64,000 bases of DNA. It comes from Sinohyriopsis cumingii (lineage: Eukaryota > Mollusca > Bivalvia > Unionida > Unionidae). Shown here one piece after another: positions 1 through 14,652 of the stretch. Under the pieces are notes generated by a model. It saw nothing but the letters and a program-made list of their open reading frames with translations. It did not search any database and was not told the origin of the DNA. Numbering within the stretch: the first letter of the stretch is position 1; the number at the start of each line of letters is the position of its first letter. The translations under genes and the position numbers were made by a program. The DNA lies in contig CM068835.1 in the NCBI GenBank assembly GCA_028554795.2, positions 34,690,901 through 34,754,900 of the forward strand, written 5' to 3'.

Positions 1-50
1 GGCCGACCAGTCCTAACACTAACCTCTTATGTGCTGAGTGCCAAGGAAGG
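1..50 (-). repeat. SINE fragment at window edge
   Basis: The first ~45 bases match the middle of two longer tRNA-derived SINE copies in this window (around 25,150-25,195 and 39,345-39,395), sharing the 'ccagtcctaa..ctaacctctta..tgctgagtgcc' pattern. Only the inner part is present because the window starts here. Orientation is inferred from the fuller copies. Confidence 0.55.
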
Positions 51-246
51 AATGAACATATTCTTTTTGTATCTAAAAAGTTTTCCTCGAGATAAATATA
101 CCAGATCTTGGCAATAAGGAAATACTACCAATGAACAGAACATAATACATCCTAAGATTTAGACTTATGATATATAAACAAAATATGATCATTCAAGTAA
201 AAACACTTATGTGTGAAATGAAGTCACGGCACAAATCAGTTTAGTT

Positions 247-252
247 TTATTC
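247..252 (-). promoter_or_regulatory. poly(A) signal of the sacsin-like gene
   Basis: On the minus strand an AATAAA hexamer lies about 100 nt downstream of the stop codon of the last coding exon (350-352). Position and strand fit the cleavage/polyadenylation signal of the large minus-strand gene. No transcript data are available. Confidence 0.55.
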
Positions 253-349
253 TACAACCAGCCACAGTGTTTTGGGTAGCATCTGGCTGAATTGATCCTT
301 ATTTAAATTTTCAAGCAAAAATGTCATACCTTGCTTACTCCACTCACTG

Positions 350-640
350 CTAGTTGATATAAGTTTCATCCACCAACTGAACAACATGCTCTGCGATACT
401 GAAGGCAGTTTTAGCTTGTAACTCTGTATACAATTCGGATGGAATCTGTGTTCTGGCAATAGGGTCAGGGTACCTCATTCTGGTGTGTTCTCCTAGACAT
501 GACTGGAGATTCATGGCTAAATGGACAAGATCTTGACCCAAACCACCTTTTGTAGCAATGTTGGCAAGCTGGTGACTTTTTAGATCCACTTTGTTTGCAT
601 CTTTTGAATACACGGCTGCTTTCAGAGCTTTCTCAGTTGC
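350..640 (-). CDS. sacsin-like gene, last coding exon (C-terminal half of HEPN domain)
   Basis: This terminal exon begins after an acceptor reading ..ctacaacag (minus strand) and ends at a TAG, giving 96 codons in phase 0. It continues directly from the HEPN start at the end of the giant exon, where the residues around the junction read ..ICYHCHQ then ATEKALKAAVYS. The family hallmark here is a helical HEPN domain; in sacsin HEPN dimerises and binds nucleotides. The rest of the exon is helical with a short C-terminal tail ending ..VDETYIN. The exon is separated from the preceding exon by a 2.5-kb intron. Splice phase and domain continuity make the assignment firm. Confidence 0.9.
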   Translation of the reverse strand, partial: ATEKALKAAVYSKDANKVDLKSHQLANIATKGGLGQDLVHLAMNLQSCLGEHTRMRYPDPIARTQIPSELYTELQAKTAFSIAEHVVQLVDETYIN

Positions 641-3177
641 CTGTTGTAGGTAGGAGATAATTTAGAAGTTAAGTTTAGCTTCCAAAAAATTGTAGAAATG
701 TGCAGATGTGGTTTATATATGGTCATAATACAAAGTATGATTCATATGAACTTTTGTCATAACACAAGTGCAGTTTTATCACAAATGCAAAGCCCTATAA
801 TTCAAAATTCTTTCTTTCATGCTCAGGCGAGATATATGCCTACAGTAAACACAGTAGTCAATATTATATGATTTCATCATCAATTTTTCAATAGGCATAT
901 TATGTAATAAAAAATAAGGCCAGGGTCTTCAATTTGACCAGACAAATGACCTGTTATGATAAAATGTGTGATCTTGTCCATAAAGTCATAAGTCTAAACA
1001 AGCACATCTCAGAATGAATTATCATAGTTTCATGAAGATTCATTCCAAGCATGAATAAATCCATGAAGAGGTTTAGAAAATATATAAAAATGAAATAACT
1101 TTAACCAAAACCTTAATGCAAATTGTCTGTGACTGTAATCTTAACCCCAAGGTGAATTGGGTGGGTATGTTTGTCTTGCAGAATTGATTGTTTTAGGCAC
1201 ATGCCATTCACTCCAAGAATGAAGAGAATCCATTAATGGGTTTAAGAATATATTCAAATGTAAACTTTCACCAAATCTTTTACCTTCTTTCTCCCTATGA
1301 CTGTGAACTTGACTTCAAAGGGGTAAGGGAGCAATTTGTAGCATCCATTGTTTTTGCATCGTAATGATTCATGACAAGCATGGTAAGATTCTGTTAAGTG
1401 GTTGTTTGTATACTGCGGACATCATTATATGTGTAAGATTAATTTGAATGGAATTGATCATGTAAGATTACACAGGTATTGATGTTGATATAGCAATGCT
1501 CATTTCAAGTACACATTATTTATTTGAAAAGTCAATAAAAACATTTATCTTGGCAATAAGGATATTGCATTCCTATAGTCAAATATTTGTGAAACTATCA
1601 CATTTAATATAAAAAATTATAACAAATCACTTCTCTCAAAATTGTAGGCTGAATCAAACAACAAATTTCAGTCACAAAATTCTTTTAAATACTGAAACCT
1701 GCTTTGAGAAATGTCTCTATTTAGTATGATAATCAGAAGGTATTATAATGTTTAGGTACTGCACAACATTACCACTATCATAAACACAAACGATTTCATC
1801 TTTGAGATAAATAATTATGTGTAATATTTCTCTGCTTTAAATGTGCAAGTGTCAAAATATTTAGTATTCAATATTTTTTCTGTAACTTAGTATTAGCGTA
1901 TGTTTGTATAGCTACTGTATACTCATTCATTTCAACCCTTCCATGTCCACTCAGCCATATCATTCTTTTATAGGATTTAGGATGAGTATATTTTACAGAT
2001 TGATTGAGTGGCAATAGTTTGATTTCTGGTCAGAATGAGTTATATTTGGTATCTATCTACTCTAACTGATTAAACAGTGTCAATGTGGGACTGAAATTAA
2101 GAGAAATAATTAAAACATATATTTTATTCAGTGACTCTCTTTGAAAAATGATGTGTGATCCACATTTATCATGGGATAATACCTCTTGGCATAATTCAAT
2201 AAACAAATGTGACTTACTACATTGTAAGCACATGAATTTAATTAATTTATGTATGGATTTAGAAAATATGTTTATTAATACCAGTTTGCCACAGTGTTTC
2301 CATGTTTGCTAATTATTCTTCTAGTATTCAATCTCAAACATATAGGTCAACATGTATGCAATGGGAATGATTACTGTACTGTCTGATAATTCTAAGAAAG
2401 AGGCCAATTGAAAAAAAGAACTACAAAACTGGAACAAAAACTGAAGAGTCGCTATCATCTATGTTTTGATTTTTAGAAGTAAATAGTATAAAAAGCAATC
2501 TAAAAGGAAATTCTTTGTTGTCTATTGTCTTAACAAAATGAATGTTATTTTGTGCAAGGCAAAGACAGAAAGTACATTTGTATGCATGTAAATTAATGCA
2601 CATCAGCAATGCACAATGGACAAAAGGTCCTATACTCAAAATAATCACTTGTCTGTGTTTTTCAGCCTTTATAGAAGTCATATATTTATAAGCCTATTTT
2701 TTTTGTTGCAAACAAAATGCTGTCTGTTGTGGTTCAAAATCATTTTTTATTCTTTTCTTATGAAAACCACTAAGACAGATAGTAAAATATGACATTAAAG
2801 GAAATACTTATAAACTTACAAACTGCCTAAAAATTGGATGAACTGTACTTTGCATTTCCCTGCACTTCACAAATTCCTAAAAACATTATCTCTGCAACCT
2901 GCATTTTTCCTGGATGTTTCAAATTGAGAACATTGCATGATATTCCACCAGAAGAAAATGTATATTTTTAAATGCTTCAAATATAATAATTTTAAAGAAA
3001 GATGATGACAATATATCAATCTGAATGCTTAGCTTATAAACTATTTTTATCATTAATGTACATACTACAGATTCCAAGGCAACAAGATATCTTTCTTTCT
3101 CAAAATATTTTCTACTCTGACTCTTCACCAGCAATTATTCTTAAAATGAAACAAATTCATGAATAAGAAAGTCTTAC
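641..3177 (-). other. last intron of sacsin-like gene
   Basis: This AT-rich stretch between the donor CAG|GTAAG (3,178/3,177) and the acceptor at 641 has no coding potential I can support; ORFs within it are short and composition-driven. No recognisable mobile element was seen. Confidence 0.7.
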
Positions 3178-6100
3178 CTGATGACAATGGTAACATATCC
3201 AGTTGAAGGCTGGAACATCTTCGGCTAATGAATGAAAAACCTTAGCTGATACAAGGTCTTTCTTTGCTTGCAGTATCCAGCGTCGAGCATTAGGTTGATC
3301 GGGGGCAGGAAAACTGGGACTAGAACCTCGACATGCACGATAATTTCTGGTATGCGCCTGGTAGAAAGTATCTTGTTGCTCACTGTGTTGCTGTCTATAT
3401 TGTTCGCTTCTTCTGTCAATTCTTCTGCCAAGATTTTCATACACTGTACCAGTGAAGACATTTCTGGTGTCAAAGTTGTCACCATTGATGCTGACATCAT
3501 CTAACGGCTGTCCACTGTCCAATCTTGAAACAACTTCTCCGATGTACATAAATACTCTAGTACAGTAGTGTTCTTGTCCAATATTCCTGTCAGGATGCCA
3601 TCTCATCATAAGACGTCTCAAAATGCGATGGCGTTCCTCCGTTGGTAGGCTCCAAGCTTCTTGCAGAATATTCTTAATTTGGTGACAAGTATTGTCAAAG
3701 GGAAGAGACCCGATAGGCACATTATCAGCTGGTAAGAGATCTTGAGATGCTGAGTCTTGTTTTCTTTCAAATTTGAATAATGTATAGCCATATACTGTGA
3801 TATATTCTCTTGGGGGATATCCAATGTCAATCAAGTATTGCTGTTTTATTCCAAATATACCAGGTTCTGTTAATTGCAATGGGCGAATAATGCGAACATA
3901 GATATAGACAGGTTCTGCACTGTCTGATGCACCAATGTCATCTTCAAGTTCATATGCTAAAGAATCATATTCATGTCTTTGGAAATGTGAAAACCCTTGC
4001 TCAAGGAAAGCATGAAATTCTTTGGGAACATATGTCCCAGGGGAAGGGAATACGGAGTGAGACAAACTTTGAGAACGATCATATGGATCAATATGATGTT
4101 TGTCAAGTATTTTATCAATACTTCTGTTTCCTTTGTAGCAATTCAGCAAATCATACAATTCATGAATCTTTGTCATGACTATTTCAAGCGAGTGTTCAAT
4201 ACATTTTCTGATCATCAAAATTATTCCATGCTGAACAGTATAAAAAAAGTGTTCATTCATTTCATTGTCACCATCTGACTGAAAATACATAGTGTAATGA
4301 ACTGTGTTTTCAATAACTTCCTGATGAATGAAGCACTTTTCTGTCTCCTTTGAAGACTGAATTCTTTTCCCTTCAAAAACTAAGTATGTGTGTAGCCCTA
4401 TGACTTCTCTTACCCTTAAACTTTGTATATGAGCATAAATTATTTCTTCATCATCCTTTGTAAACTGCTTGTTCATTTCATTTTTCATATGCTTTACAAG
4501 CCTCAAAATACCATGCACGAAGTCTTTGGAATGAAGAAAAAGTTCTATGCTATCAGCATGTTTGCTTTCTAATACAGTAATGTCAGATATGTCAATCTCT
4601 TCCTTTGCAATCTCCGATAGCAATCTAGGACGACAACATTCTGGTAAAGCCTTCACTACTGGTCTTGGATCAAACACATCAATATCAAGCTTGATGAATC
4701 CAACAAAGAAATCTATGTCACATTCTAACAGTCTCTCTTCAAGGGATCTTAGGTCTGATACAATCAAACTCCTTGCATCCTTCAGCACTAATTCCCGGTT
4801 AGGAAGATACAGGGTTCCAACTTTTAAATCCTTTTGTTTATTTGCCATTTTTGTTAGCAGCGTCACAAGATTTGCAATGGCTTTCTGTACAATTATGCAC
4901 TCATTAGGTAACAGCTTTTTGTTAGCCTCATTTTGTTGTTGATATATTGACTCCAAAACCATGAAATAATGGTTACATGTCACCTTTTTTGCAGCACCCA
5001 AATAAATAAAAAGCTCATGGTATTTCCCAAAGTATGAAGGTGCCTTACACAAGTACGGTTCAACAGCATCTTCTTCGTTAAGATCTAAAACAATGTTTCT
5101 AACAGGCAGAAGAATTTGGCTCTCTGGGATGAATACAACAGGAGTATGTTTAAGCCGTTCTTTCATTTGAGGATATGTATCTTTATGTTGGAATAAGTAG
5201 GCATACACATGCTCCAAAATGGTCTTAAAAAAATCTGTAAGAAATATATTGTGATCCTTTCCTAATAAGACTTTCTTCTGTGTGTCACAGATGTTCTGAC
5301 AATGTAAAACAACCCTTTCAATTGGTGGCTTTGAGTACACACCCAATTCTTTTGACAAATGACTCCATTTTTCTGACGATGTAAAAATCCACCCTGGAAG
5401 CAAAGGCATGCTTGTCCAGCATAATGTTTTAAAGGAAGCTTGTATGGACCCTGAAAAGCATACAAAACTTGTACTGTCTGAAAACTGACTGCATATAGAC
5501 AGCAAATCCTTTGAGACAACATGTGATGGAATAAACTTAATTCTTGCTAGTCTTTCACATGTGTCTTTTCCAAATGTTGGAGTCTCTGAGCCAAGTAAAT
5601 AGTTGATAAGAATTTTACACTTGTCCTCAACAGCTTTTGTAACATGTGATGCACCTTCTCTTTCCAGTTTCCTTGCAAACTCAACAAATTTCTCTTCAGT
5701 GACTTCTTTTCTCAATCCTGCAAGTTTCAAAAATTTGTTCCAACAGATGGCATTAAATGGTATGGGGGGAAACTCCCCCTCATCACACATGCAAGAGAAA
5801 ACTGGATTAAATGGATCATAAAATGTAGATGCTTTCTTCATACCATCATCTGTAGAAATGAATGCAGTTGACTTCAGAACTTCTATTAAATTATTTTGCT
5901 CTTTAGTGAATGTTGGATCAAAATCTGTTTGCTGGAGCAATATTTTACTGATGTGTACCAAGTGCTCAATGTGATAGCATTGAGGTAGGGTGTCAAATCT
6001 AGGTAGGATTTTATAACAATATACATCTATGGTACATAAATTTGCACATCCCAGTAACTTGTGAAGTTTGTCAAGTTCTGCATTCTGCTGAAGAAGGATA

Positions 6101-9100
6101 TGTCCTGTACTTGCTGCCCATTCACCAATACCACCTGTTGGTATTCCAGTAGGGATAACAAGCACTTCTTCATTTCCATCAAGACTTGTAGCTTCCCCCT
6201 GTTGTGTGATATGCAAAGGCAAAGCTTTCAGACGATCACATATCCACCATTCCTCTGCAACCATTCTGAGTTCATCCATATGCTTTGAGAAGAACACAAG
6301 AAAAGAATTGTACTGCTGCACTGTCAAACTTGCATTTCTGATTTTCTCTCTATGGTAATACAAGCATTTCAGAAATTTTAGTGGTTTTCTATGTGATGCC
6401 ACTAATGAGTACAACATGCTTGCTAAAGGTTTGAATCGATGTGCATTAAATATACTTGTATCAATTTTTGGAAGGTTCAAACATTCAAGAGCACTTCTTA
6501 GGTCAGATTTCAATTCAAAGGACCATAGATCAATAATCGTGAAGAGTTGGGTGATGGGCCTCAACAGAAGGGCATTTTTATCATTCTGTTTCACTGGCAG
6601 AAAACTCCATTGCTTGAGTACTTTCAAGTTTTTCTTTAAAAGATTATGGTCAATATATGGCAATCTACAGTCTGAATATCTAACAGATATTTCATATAGA
6701 AATTCCCAGAACCGAACAATCCAAAATTCATTTGGAATACTTTTGGATAACTTGCAACAAAGGTGATCTTTACCAGCTTTGAATTGTTGGGGTGATACTG
6801 TTGATGACAATAATTCTTCAAGCTTTTGTACACTGAGCTCACATAAAACTCCACTATCTGTGAACTTCTCAGTTTGGCAAGTAGAAACTAATTCACGATG
6901 CAAGAAATGGTCAGAAGAGCACTTAAATAGATTCCAGAAGTTTGAGATAATAATAGGTTTGGTTGATGAGAATAATCTTAAAACTTCATCATTCGTGAGA
7001 AGCAGAGGTAGCAGGTCAACTTCTTTAGTGAAATTTGCCATACTCTCTAGATATTGTATTACAGTTCGTACATTGTCAGCAGTACCCAGTCTTGTGCTAG
7101 ATATTGGTACATTTATTTCCAAATCGCATCTGTCCTTTTCTGCTGAATGGTGGGACTTTAGAAATTTCACAACAGCATCAGGGCTCACTTCCTCAACTCG
7201 AATTGCAGAGTCCTGTAATGATTTTTTGATTAAGAAATGAGAATCAACAAGCTTCATTCCCAATTCTTTCAGGATTCCTGCTAAGTGAGTATCTAGTTCA
7301 TGAAAATATGCAGGAAACAGGTCCCCTGATTTTCGCAAGGCTATCCAATCTATGATGGTTTCCTTATTGCTGCTAACTGACAGATTGTTACCTACTGATT
7401 CATGCAGAACTGGAAAAACATCTGCTTCATCCTGTATGATTAAACAATAGAAGTATTGAACAACAGCCCTCCAGTCATCATCTTTGGCTAAGTCCATTAG
7501 AGGAAACTGAGAATGAAAAGCATCTAATGATCTGTAGATAATATGACTGGACCTTTCATGATGGCCTCCAAATATCTGCTCTTTCAGAAATAACAAAGCG
7601 GACATATAAGCTGGTGATATGATAGCTTGAAAAAGAGAATGGTTCCAATCACAACGATAACCCTTTTTTTCTTTCCACAGCGATCGTCTTGCTTCATGGT
7701 CTAAAACAAAATGTCCATTTATGTGGCATGGTAATCCAGTACTCATTGGCAAGGGAAGAAAACAGAAAGCTCTCCCACTTTCATCTTTGAGAAAAAGATT
7801 CTGTTTATTATGTATTACACGACAAGAGTCGTTCTCTTTCTCTGGTTTTTCAAGTAACTTTTGCATATTTGGCATAATAACTGCCACACCACCTAAAGGA
7901 AGCTGACCTAGATCTCTGTTTTCCAGTGCATGCACCACAGTTTCTGGGAGACTGAATCCCTTCTTGAATCCTATTCTCTGTACTACATAAAAGGACTTGG
8001 ATCTACATTTTCCATCTGTCACAGTTACTGTGTAACCAACTTCCTTAGAAGGCATATTGATAATACTTGTTCTGTCTTTTTTGTACTCATCTGAAATATT
8101 TCTGACAAACTGAAAAAAGTCATCTTTTCTCGTTCTGTCTTCCTCTGAAATTTTTGTTTCCACTTTGTATTCTTCTGCCAGTTCCCCAGAGGAAATATTG
8201 GACACAGTTATCTTGGAGACATGTTTCACAAAAAGAAGTGCTTCAAAGCTATCAAGACAGAAATTCTGTAATATTTTATTCACTTCTTCTTCATCCACTT
8301 GCTTTGATGATATATGGGTTGCGTTTAGCATTTTCTTATTCCTGAGTGGGAACCGAAACATTGTTCCCCTGTTTTCTTTGAAGACATTTTCCTCTAGGTA
8401 ACCAGTTAATATATCAGGATAATTATTTCTTATTTTGCTAACTACACACTTTACTCCAGGGTTATGTTCATCCACTTTCGGTAAATATTGACACGTAGGG
8501 TCAAACACACACAATATTTCCCCATGTTCAAGCTCAGGGCCCTTTGTAAGAAATGAAGGGGCATCTGTCAAGTGGTATACAGCATTGAATCCAACTCCAT
8601 ACTGCCCCGTTTTTAATGGGTCCTCCTGCTTACTTCCAAGGCCTAACTCATGTATGCCCTGTATATCTGTTTGTGTGAAGGCACTATTATTAAACACACA
8701 CAAAGCCGGACCTTGTAGAGGTTCATACCTTTGATCAAATATCTTCTTACATCCATGTGTTCGGAAGTCTTTAATGAAATGTATCTCTGAAGCCTGTGCA
8801 TCGTCAGCATTCTGTAACAACTCCTTCATTATTCCATCATCACATGGATACGCAGACAGAATTCCTCTTAGTCGGGTTACTAGCCTTTCCTTCTGGCCAC
8901 TTGGGATGAGAAAAGAAAAGTCATCAAAGCATTTTCTTCGTTTTGTTTTCACGCCCAACACTTGAGCAAGGCTAGGAGAAATTCTGTGATGTACTGTTTT
9001 TGTATCCGGACCAGTCTCAAATTCACTGTCATCAAGACACAATGTGCTTGTTTCTTTTAGTACTCCATCCATATCTGGAGCTACTATGTTGATCAAAAGG

Positions 9101-12100
9101 GATTTATCAACAGCTGCATAAATAATGCCTTTATTTTCCATTGCACTGTGTAGTGCAGATAGCAATTCATGGACAAGATCAATGTCCTCAACTGACAATG
9201 GCATTGTTCCAAATTGACTCTTTTTGTCTCCGAGGACTTTCGTAATATCTTCAATGTCAAACTGTTCTTTAACCCCTATTGCTTTCCACAAGTGCTTATA
9301 CTTTGCTAAGTCAGTCTTTGCAAGGCTATGAAGAACAGGTGAGCAGTTTTGTTTCAAATGAAAGGCAATTTTTGAAGGATCAATTATTTGATCTGCAAGT
9401 AAAATGATGTCTTCATTTGAAAGATCTCGAAAACATGCATTTCTCATTTCTTCAGAATTTTCGCATTGCTGATTCAAAAAAGAATAGATTTCATGCATAA
9501 TGGAATGACAATGTTCAATTGTATCTTTCGATTGATTCTGTTTGTATTCTTGTGCAACCATCTTCAACTGCCTAACCACTGCTTCATATGGAACATCACT
9601 CTTCTGTAACCCATGCAATCTTAAGAGTTTGAAGAGATCAAACAACTGGATACTGGACTCTGCGACTACAACAGATGTTTCATCCATGACTAGCTCCACA
9701 CAGCCCACCAGTTTTTCAGTACATTGTGTGAAAAGATTTGCTGGGGACGATAGTCTGATTATTTTAGAAGGATGACCTCTGTGACATCTATTTGTGATTG
9801 TATGTTCGTCTGTGTTTCCCTTCCAAGAAAACTGCCAATTAGATGGTTTCTCAAGAACTGGCAAAAATGTTATATTTCTAAGTGTCTGAAGATCATTCTG
9901 ATTCTTCTCAAGTTTTCTCTGAACATTATATTCACTGAGGTATTTCAGTATCTTAGAACAACGCTCAATTGCACATTGTCCACATATCTGTGCCAACTTT
10001 AAGACTGATTGGCACCTGTCTTGAAGGAAACTGAAAGGCAGGTAATCATCTATCATGCCAAAACCAACAAGGAGTTCAGTGACCTTTCTTTGCCTAAATG
10101 TTTCTTTTCCTCGTGGAAATACCTCATCATTGTCACTAAACATATCACTTGATTTACCAAGTGGGTTCACCAGATTTTTGGGAGGTTTTAGGGAACCGTT
10201 AGGTTCAGATGGAATGCATCTTGTATTGGAAAGAGCCATTTTCACTGCTTCATTTTCAAGCTCTAAAAAATGAATAACAAGTTTGTCCCTTTTATTAATA
10301 TATGTCTGTGACTGGCTCCAAAAATCTTTCTCTATATTTGGAAGAAAGACATTGAGGACAAATTGTTCTTCAGACATAATTCTATCCCTCAACTCATTTG
10401 GGTAAAATACTTCAAGATTTTCCATTACATGATAAGGTAATTCCATGACCACAGAACTCTCCCCAGAATAAAATGTTAGCAATGTTTCAAATACTGCTTC
10501 TCCTATACTCTTATCATTTCGAAGAGCTGGGTCCAGAAATATGCACTTATCGAAGTTCTCCCAATGTAGATCCCGGTGAAATAGTCTTGAATTAAGTTGT
10601 ATTAATTTCTTAAAGAAATATTCCCTGACAGGAAGTTCAGTATTCTGGCACTTCAAAGGCCACAATGAAAAATATTCGTATTCTGGGGGAGGACCATTTT
10701 CTCTGACTACTTCCAGCAAATAAATGTATGCATTTACCAATGCATCTTGAATCAAAGCCTTGTTCCAACTGCTGCATTGAAGCTTTTTGTCATCTTCAGT
10801 CGATGTCATCAATTGCCGACGGTCTGATGTAACAGCAAAACATCCATTGATATGCACTGGTAAATCACACACTATAGGAAGTGGTAAGAAACAGAATAAA
10901 TGAGCTCTTTTATAAAAGCCAAATGGTAAATCCTTTAGCTGCACTGGGCAGAATCGATTTGCTCTCATTTCAAATGGAACAGCAACTGCACCAAGAGGGA
11001 GTGCCCCCACAACATCTCTAAATATTGTTGTAACTGACTCATCTGTTCCTGTAGCCCAAGAAATAAGCCAAGAAGCGCTTACTGATTTACCAGCCCATTT
11101 TGCCAGTGATGGCAGAATAGATCCAGCATACTGTTCTATTTTTACCTTAATGGCAATTTTCTGCAACCTTTTTAGTGGACAGGATCTCAAATCACTGGCA
11201 GATCTCAATGTTGATACTTGTCTCAGAATAGATTCCTCATTTGAATCTTGTATTTGTCTTTGAAAATGTTCCTTCGTCATTGAAAATATCACTTTGGCTC
11301 TTGTTGGGTCATTACAGTCTGCAGGAAGATGGAAGATCTTTATCTCCTGAATGTGTTGGGTGAACAACAGCAAATTTCCAGCAGCTTTTATTGTCATATG
11401 CATGAGTTTTAGACATTCTGCCTTTGAATAGTACTTGTCACATATTTCACTCCTTTGAGCTTGCAAGGCAGTTCGAAGTGGGAAACGAAAGAGAGTGCCT
11501 TGAAAATTGCATGATATATTGCATCCAAAGACATTTTGAAAGGGCTTAAATTGATTTTTTAGCCGGTTCATCAATTTCTTATTTTTCAGTTTTCCAAAGT
11601 CAATTTTTATACCTGGACTTGATCCAGGCAAGGCTTTTCCAAGGTGAGATTTGTGTGGATCAAGGATGACAATATTATTGCCACTGATGAAACTTGGTAC
11701 ATCAGTCAAATTATACACAGAACAAAATCCTAAACCAAACTTTCCAATCTTTTCCAGTTCATCTTTCTTTGTTGCTGCATTTAACCTAGTGATATTCTTA
11801 AAATCCTCAGTTCGGAAATGTGCATCATTATATGCCCAGAATGCTGGACCTTGGCATTCTGCCATACCTTCATCTAAAAGATTATTCTTTGCATCCTCAT
11901 TTTCTCTTTCATCATAGAGAAAATATACACACTTTGCTCCAGCATCATCAGCATTTTGTACTATCTCTTTTGGAACTGAAAATCCATCCTGATATCCCTC
12001 CTTAAGCAGATGGTACAATCTTGTTGTAAGTGGTTCTTCCTGACCGCATTCTTCCACTGGAAGTTCTTCAGTTTCTGATAGAAACTGCTGTGACAGAGAT

Positions 12101-14210
12101 TTTACACCCAACATTTCAGCAGTTACATTTGACACATCTTCATGGACATAGTATATTTTTTCTTCACCATTATCATCTTCTGTCATTTCTCTGAGCCATT
12201 GTGTATCACAATATGTGCACTCTGGTCCTGGTTTCAAGATTAAAACAGACTCATTGCTACAGTGAACGGGAAAAAGAATCCTGTGCAATTGGTCCTGAAG
12301 CTTGTTTCTTTCCTGTCTCAGTCTGTTAAGAATGCTAATTAATAGTGTCAGATCACTCTTTACGTCATCAAGAGAATGTTTAACAGATGCATGCTTTTCT
12401 TTAATAACAACTTGTACCTTTAGAAGAACATCAAAGTTCTGTTCCTTGTTGCAACCCAATCCTAGAAAGAAAGAGTGCAGCCCTTTAAACTCATCTGGAA
12501 GTTTGTATAAATAAGGACTAAGGTCAAGGTCATTTCTCTTTGATTCAAGGAAAATCTCTTGTGGTGAAGAAAAGCCATCTTCTCTCCAAATACAGCCTAT
12601 CTGAACTAGTGTTTGAAACATTTGATTAGCCATTAAGTCCCCAATTTTGTATTTACTGAGATTCTCATATATATCTTTTAACACCGGCAGCAATTCTGGT
12701 TTATAATTAATATCATACACATTGATCAGCAATCTCAACTGCTCCAAAACTTTATCTTTTGGTGGGTTTCTGTTCCATCCAAATGACTCTGACAACTCCT
12801 TGATCTGGCAGTCAATAAGTGACATTGTAGACCCAACTAATGTAGAAAATTTAAGAACTCGTAATTCAGAAGGTTTGCTCATTGCATATTGTGGTTGGAA
12901 CCATGGCAATACTCTCGGAAAGCTTCGATCTTTCACTTTTGCATGTGACATGCACCTGATGTCCATCAACTTTACCTTCAGAGTTTCTCCCTGCACATAG
13001 GCGTTTAGGAGTGAAGGTTTCTCATTTAAAACCTCTAGAAACTGATTTGCTTTCACGAGGATTTCATGTCTTACATTTTCATTTTCACACCTGCTTTCGA
13101 TAAGCTGAGCTGTTTCATACAACTCGATCGCTGACAAGTCACTGTAAGACTTTAGTCCAAGCATCTTTAAGGCCACAATATCTGTATGTTTTTGGAAACA
13201 GCTTTCCACTGGAAAGCGGTTTTCACCATAAAACAGTTTGAGTAACCGAGAATCCATTGGGTCAAACAGACTTGCAGGTGTACAAAAGGTATGTTTGATG
13301 TTTGATTCGAGAAAAGAAACTTTACTAGCCATCTTCAGCATATTTCTGTCACCTTCAAACTCCCTGATATTTTGGATGAAGTATTGCATAAAAATTTGCT
13401 TCTCGGAAACACTGTAGGTTGCACTTTGCATCATTTGTAAAGTCTCCATAATCAAACCTTTTCTATCTAATTCTGTTGCCCCTAGCACATTAGACAAGCA
13501 ATATTCATCATAACTTCCCATGATTACTGGTCGAGGAAACTTTACTGGAAAGTCCGCAACTCTGCAAACCATTGTATTCTCTTTAACTGATACAGTCCTT
13601 CCAACTGATCCAGTCTCTGTAAATAACTTAAGACACCTTACAAATTTTTTGCTATTTGAGGTCCATGATTTACAACCTGCCAGAAAACTGACAAATGCTG
13701 TCTTTAGTCCATCTTCACATGACTTGTTGAAATCAGAAATGAGCTTTTCCCGTTCAAAAGAGAGATAAAGTTTGTCCAAGAGTTGAATTACATCATTAGC
13801 TGTGAAATAATGGATGTACTGTAATATCTGTGACCTATGAAGCCAATCTGGAAGGGAGGGAAGTACTTTGATGGATAAAACTTCCAAGCATCTGTAGACA
13901 CCATCATCCAAGCTGGGTACATTCTGTGTCTGTTTTATGATCAGAAAGTTTGTAAGCTTGTATAATTCTATTTCCTTGATATTTGACCAGGAGCCACATT
14001 TAAGCAAAGGAATCAGTGGCATATGTTGAAAGTGACTCACAGCATATTTACATGAGAAAATATGTTCCCATACCTTTTGAATCCAGCTGCCAGTCAAAAC
14101 TGAAAATGGTCTTACAGTCGGTGGATAGATAGGATCAAGGTGCTCTTGAATTACTGTCTCCAGCTGACTCCGAAATGTTGCAGCATCCATAAACTGCATC
14201 TGGTATAAAC
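3178..14210 (-). CDS. sacsin-like molecular chaperone, giant 11-kb exon (SRR2, SRR3, J domain, start of HEPN)
   Basis: A single exon encodes about 3,677 residues, entered in phase 1 after ..tttttgtag and left in phase 0 at CAG|GTAAG. Visible domains: a second SRR Hsp90-like ATPase with N-box EIVQNADDAGA (about 11,940-11,970) and G-box GKFGLGFCSVYNLTD (about 11,710-11,755); a third SRR with KELLQNADDAQAS (about 8,795-8,830) and GQYGVGFNAVYHLTD (about 8,565-8,612); a J domain with MRWHPDRN (about 3,585-3,615); and the beginning of HEPN (ARRWILQAKKDLVSAK). SRR/J/HEPN order is diagnostic of sacsin (vertebrate SACS also uses one huge exon), a co-chaperone of intermediate filament and mitochondrial homeostasis. 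No stop or frameshift interrupts 11 kb, so the gene is under selection. It could be the ortholog or a lineage-specific paralog, so no symbol is assigned. Confidence 0.95.
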
Positions 14211-14611
14211 CTACAAAAACAAACTCATATGGCATCACATCAACCAATAACTTAGAAGTTCAAAAGCTTTTTCATGATTTGAGATACATAACAAGTTATT
14301 TAGCAGAATTTATTTCAATATTCTAGGAAAATGTTTCAATATTTTAAAATATAAGAAAACTCATGTAGCTTTTTTAGTTTCATACCATATTTCAAATCAT
14401 ATATTCTAAGGGTCAATGTTGATAAATTATCATTCAGTATGAGATAGGTTCAAACAAAACTCAAGTTCACAAATTAAACTAAATTTAATCAATTTAATTA
14501 ATTAATTAATTTATTTTAATCATTTTTTAAATTGTTAAATGTTGTTTTCATAACATCCCATATCTATAAATGATCAAGGAGCAGGGGAAAAGCTGAACGC
14601 CATTTTCAGAG

Positions 14612-14652
14612 TGAATCTCTCTCCCTCTCTCCCTCTCTCTCTCTCTCTCTAT
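14612..14652. repeat. (TC)n microsatellite
   Basis: An imperfect run of ctctctccctctctccctctctctctctctctct lies in the intron. It is a pyrimidine tract on the plus strand (purine on the transcribed sense strand). Confidence 0.85.

Noticed and set aside
3225-13768. Many 60-130 aa ORFs on the plus strand and in other minus frames within 3.2-13.8 kb
   Set aside because: They are antisense or out-of-frame shadows of the continuous sacsin-like exon and show no independent motifs.
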